Positions 15,139 through 17,167 of a DNA stretch of 17,167 bases are shown here, in pieces. Positions within the stretch are counted from its first letter, which is position 1; each line of letters opens with the position of its first letter. The translations under genes and the position numbers were made by a program. The notes beneath the pieces were generated by a model, which saw nothing but the letters and a program-made list of their open reading frames with translations, was not told the DNA's origin and did not search any database. The DNA is from Deltaproteobacteria bacterium. GTDB taxonomy: Bacteria > Desulfobacterota > Desulfobacteria > Desulfobacterales > SURF-15. Location of the stretch: positions 1-17,167 of the forward strand of contig JAHEHB010000023.1 of assembly GCA_024644775.1 (NCBI GenBank), written 5' to 3'.

Positions 15139-15148
15139 TCTTCCATAA
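15101..15148 (+). CDS. Possible 15-residue leader peptide ORF in the dctP-dctQ gap
   Basis: A GTG start at 15101 follows GAGGAGG (15086-15092) with eight bases of spacing, a much better site than the one in front of dctQ. It encodes VTPKVILDSLGENLP and stops at TAA (15146-15148). It ends 12 bases before the dctQ ATG and is in the same frame as dctQ. The ORF runs through the right arm of the stem at 15079-15138, so ribosomes translating it would open the stem. It may couple translation to dctQ or be the remains of a longer dctQ start. There is no protein-level evidence. Confidence 0.3.
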   Translation: MTPKVILDSLGENLP

Positions 15149-15160
15149 GCTGGTGAAAAA

Positions 15161-15682
15161 ATGAAGAAATTTTTTCTTTTTATCTGGAACGCGCTGGTGT
15201 ACCTGCAAAGATGGTTTCTGATTATCGCCGGTTGTCTGATTACCGTTTTGGTCTTCATCGAGGTCATGCTCCGCTATGTGTTTGAATCTCCCCTTTTCGG
15301 CATCGAGGAATTGATCGTCTTCATTGCCATGTGGCTTTATTTTATCGGAGCTGCGCTGGGGGCTCATGATCGCAGCCATATCAAAGCGGACGTCATTCAC
15401 GTATGGGTCAAGTCGCCGCGAGGTATGGCGATCATACACACCATAAACAGTGTGATCACCGTAACGTTGTCAGCCATAATGGCGTCCTGGTGTTACGATT
15501 ACTTCCTCTTTGGAATCCAAAAAGGCGGCCAATCCCCGGCACTGCGCATCCCTCTCGTGCTCCCTCAGAGCGCGGTTTTCGTTGGGGCCATTCTGATGAC
15601 GCTCTATTTCTTCGTTGAGCTGGTGGATAACTTCCGTAATGCCATTTCCAAAAAACCGACCCTCGAAACAACTTCTTTATAG
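15161..15682 (+). CDS. dctQ: TRAP transporter small permease, DctQ family
   Basis: Small inner-membrane subunit of the TRAP transporter, 173 residues with four predicted helices (about 15-37, 49-68, 90-110 and 132-153). Family features are IEVMLRYVFESPLFGIEEL with the double glutamate at 49-50, MWLYFIGAALGAHDRSHIKAD (57-77), and the loop ending in LRIPLVLPQS before the last helix. It forms a complex with DctM and scaffolds the binding-protein docking face. The ATG at 15161 has only a poor ribosome-binding site (ggtgaaaaa), which makes coupling to the upstream small ORF plausible. It ends 12 bases before dctM. Confidence 0.93.
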   Translation: MKKFFLFIWNALVYLQRWFLIIAGCLITVLVFIEVMLRYVFESPLFGIEELIVFIAMWLYFIGAALGAHDRSHIKADVIHVWVKSPRGMAIIHTINSVITVTLSAIMASWCYDYFLFGIQKGGQSPALRIPLVLPQSAVFVGAILMTLYFFVELVDNFRNAISKKPTLETTSL

Positions 15683-15694
15683 GAGCTGCAGCGT

Positions 15695-17026
15695 ATGGAT
15701 ATTGTATTTAACCTTGTGCTCTTAATCGGACTGCTCATTCTGGGTGTGCCCGTCCCGTTTTGTTTCATGGCAGCGGTATTGTCCACCTTCCTCATGGGAA
15801 ATTACAGTACCATGTTTATTATCTCCACGGGATTTAAACAGGTGAACTCCATGGCCGTCCTGGCAATTCTATTTTTCATTCTCATGGGTGGTCTGATGGG
15901 TACCGGAGGGATCGCCACGCGACTGGTCGCCATCTCGGATTCGATTCTGGGTAGAAAAAAGCACGGCTTGGGAACGGTTACGATTATCAGCTGTGCCATT
16001 TTCGGTGCCATATCCGGAACTTGCAGCGCGGCGGTTGCCTCCATCGGAAGCATCATGATCCCCAGAATGCTGGATCGGGGCTACCCCCGTGGGCATGCCA
16101 CCGCACTCGTTGCGTGCCCGTCGGTCTTAGGGCAACTCATCCCACCCAGCGTACCCATGGTGCTCTATGCCTGGGTCACCTGGCAATCGGTGGGTGCGTG
16201 TTTTCTGTCAACGGTCGTTCCGGGAATCATCATGGTCGGCCTCTACTGTTTCATGAATGCGTTCATGATTCGCAATTATCCCATCGAGGTTTTGCCCGAC
16301 GTTCCCACAAAGCAAAAAATCAAGGATTTCGGAAAAGCCACATTCAATGGATTCTGGGCGTTGCTCATGCCCGTCATTGTGTTGGGGGGTATCTACGGGG
16401 GGATCTTTACCCCCACGGAAGCCGCCGGCGTTGCGGTGGTCTATTGCATTCCGGTGGGTTTCTTTGTTTACCGCTCCATGAACCTGCGGCAGTTCGGAGA
16501 CGCGTTGATCAACACCATCACAACGACCGGGGTGGTCATTGTGATGGTCTTTTTCGTGATGGTGCTCAGTCGCATGTATGTTATGGAAAACGTGCCGCAG
16601 CGCCTCATCGCCACGTTGACGGGTTTTTCCTCGAATAGAATCACGATACTGCTGATGGTCAACCTTTTCTTGCTGATCCTGGGCATGCTGGTGGATGATT
16701 TCAGCGGAACCCTTTTGGCAGCCCCGCTTCTGTTCCCCCTGATGAAGGAGATCGGGATTCACCCGATCCATTTTGCCGCGATCATGGGCACCAATCTGGG
16801 GCTTGGCAACAAGACGCCCCCCACGGCGCCTATCCTGTATCTCGCGGGGCGGGTCGGTAACTGCCGATTCGAGCAGCTCGTAAAACCGGCCGTAATCTTC
16901 ATGACCACCTGCTCAGTTCCGGTGGTGCTGCTAACAACCTATTGTCCGTTTCTTTCGCTGTGGCTGCCCCACCTTCTCCTGCCGAAGCTGGTCCCCGCCG
17001 AATATGTCACATGGACCGTGTTTTGA
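15695..17026 (+). CDS. dctM: TRAP transporter large permease, DctM family
   Basis: The main transport subunit, a 443-residue inner-membrane protein with 11-12 hydrophobic segments that uses a sodium or proton gradient. Motifs in order: GVPVPFCFMA (17-26), GAISGTCSAAVASIG (104-118), hairpin motif IPPSVPM (149-155), GGIYGGIFTPTEAAG (231-245), MLVDDFSGT (331-339), and the second hairpin motif GNKTPPTAP (371-379). In many DctM proteins the last motif reads TPPVG; the TPPTAP form marks a different branch and may reflect a different substrate class. The ATG has AGGAG nine bases upstream. It is the last gene of dctPQM. After the stop there is only a weak 5-bp hairpin AAGTG/CACTT (17040-17053) with no T run. 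Confidence 0.95.
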   Translation: MDIVFNLVLLIGLLILGVPVPFCFMAAVLSTFLMGNYSTMFIISTGFKQVNSMAVLAILFFILMGGLMGTGGIATRLVAISDSILGRKKHGLGTVTIISCAIFGAISGTCSAAVASIGSIMIPRMLDRGYPRGHATALVACPSVLGQLIPPSVPMVLYAWVTWQSVGACFLSTVVPGIIMVGLYCFMNAFMIRNYPIEVLPDVPTKQKIKDFGKATFNGFWALLMPVIVLGGIYGGIFTPTEAAGVAVVYCIPVGFFVYRSMNLRQFGDALINTITTTGVVIVMVFFVMVLSRMYVMENVPQRLIATLTGFSSNRITILLMVNLFLLILGMLVDDFSGTLLAAPLLFPLMKEIGIHPIHFAAIMGTNLGLGNKTPPTAPILYLAGRVGNCRFEQLVKPAVIFMTTCSVPVVLLTTYCPFLSLWLPHLLLPKLVPAEYVTWTVF

Positions 17027-17099
17027 CAGAGAATGTATCAAGTGGTCTCACTTCAACAACACATCTTCGCATTTTGCGGAAAAGTTACTATCTAAGACT

Positions 17100-17167
17100 T
17101 TAATACGCTGAACCGATACTTATCAGCACACCGCCCCCCACCACAATAAACACTCCCATTACAATGC
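17100..17167 (-). CDS. C-terminal fragment of a probable membrane protein (5' end outside window)
   Basis: On the - strand the frame ending at TAA (17102-17100) reads IVMGVFIVVGGGVLISIGSAY, a single glycine-rich hydrophobic helix at the very C-terminus. This resembles the final helix of EamA/DMT-type exporters, where the last helix often reads like 'GA.LI..GV.L', but 21 residues are too few to assign a family. It would be convergent with dctM, with 73 bases between the two stops. Confidence 0.45.
   Translation of the reverse strand, partial: IVMGVFIVVGGGVLISIGSAY

Noticed and set aside
16208..16771. 187-codon open frame on the - strand inside dctM
   Set aside because: It is antisense to dctM, and its histidine/aspartate-rich composition is what the complement of a hydrophobic membrane protein gives.

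Overview
The window looks like the accessory part of a genome from an anaerobic, mid-GC Gram-negative bacterium. A sulfate-reducing deltaproteobacterium (Desulfobacterota, Desulfobacterales-like) is my best inference. The reasons are the dense solute-binding-protein transporters (ABC and TRAP), BrnT-type toxin-antitoxin genes, hairpin-rich intergenic repeats containing a 'gacaggat...atcctgtc' pair, and a diverged 'gtgtctttgtggc'-type intergenic repeat. No rRNA, tRNA, CRISPR array, transposase or phage gene is visible.

Region 1 (1-8835) is a peptide-type ABC transporter locus bordered by toxin-antitoxin genes. At the left edge is the 3' end of a BrnA antitoxin gene on the + strand. Next, on the - strand, are the genes of a Dpp/Opp-family importer, transcribed dppC-dppB-dppD-dppF. 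Two paralogous Tat-exported family-5 binding proteins lie beside them: one on the + strand, divergent from dppC, and one on the - strand, convergent with the first. A bidirectional-looking terminator separates the two. Upstream of the second binding protein is a complete BrnT toxin with a non-BrnA-type antitoxin.

Region 2 (9202-13264) is an amino-acid catabolic cluster. A YgeY-like M20 metallohydrolase (- strand) diverges from two + strand PLP enzymes whose genes overlap by 11 bases: an uncharacterised fold-type-II enzyme of 498 residues and a diaminopropionate ammonia-lyase (DpaL/YgeX). All catalytic residues I looked for in the lyase and the hydrolase are present. A plausible reading is that the hydrolase frees a 2,3-diamino acid from a conjugate and the lyase breaks it down to pyruvate and ammonia. 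The role of the 498-residue enzyme is unknown.

Region 3 (13265-14009) is a 745-base gene-free stretch holding an approximately 260-bp element built of at least five hairpins, then a candidate promoter.

Region 4 (14010-17026) is a complete TRAP transporter operon, dctP-dctQ-dctM. A perfect 12-bp stem and a tiny ORF with a good ribosome-binding site lie between dctP and dctQ. The last bases hold the 3' end of a - strand gene that probably encodes a membrane protein.

The common theme is scavenging of small nitrogenous organics: peptide or modified amino acid import by ABC and TRAP systems next to a hydrolase and PLP lyases. No single gene is a clear novelty. The points most worth checking are the uncharacterised PLP enzyme and its cluster, the duplicated inverted binding protein, the hybrid BrnT locus, and the hairpin plus small ORF in the TRAP operon.
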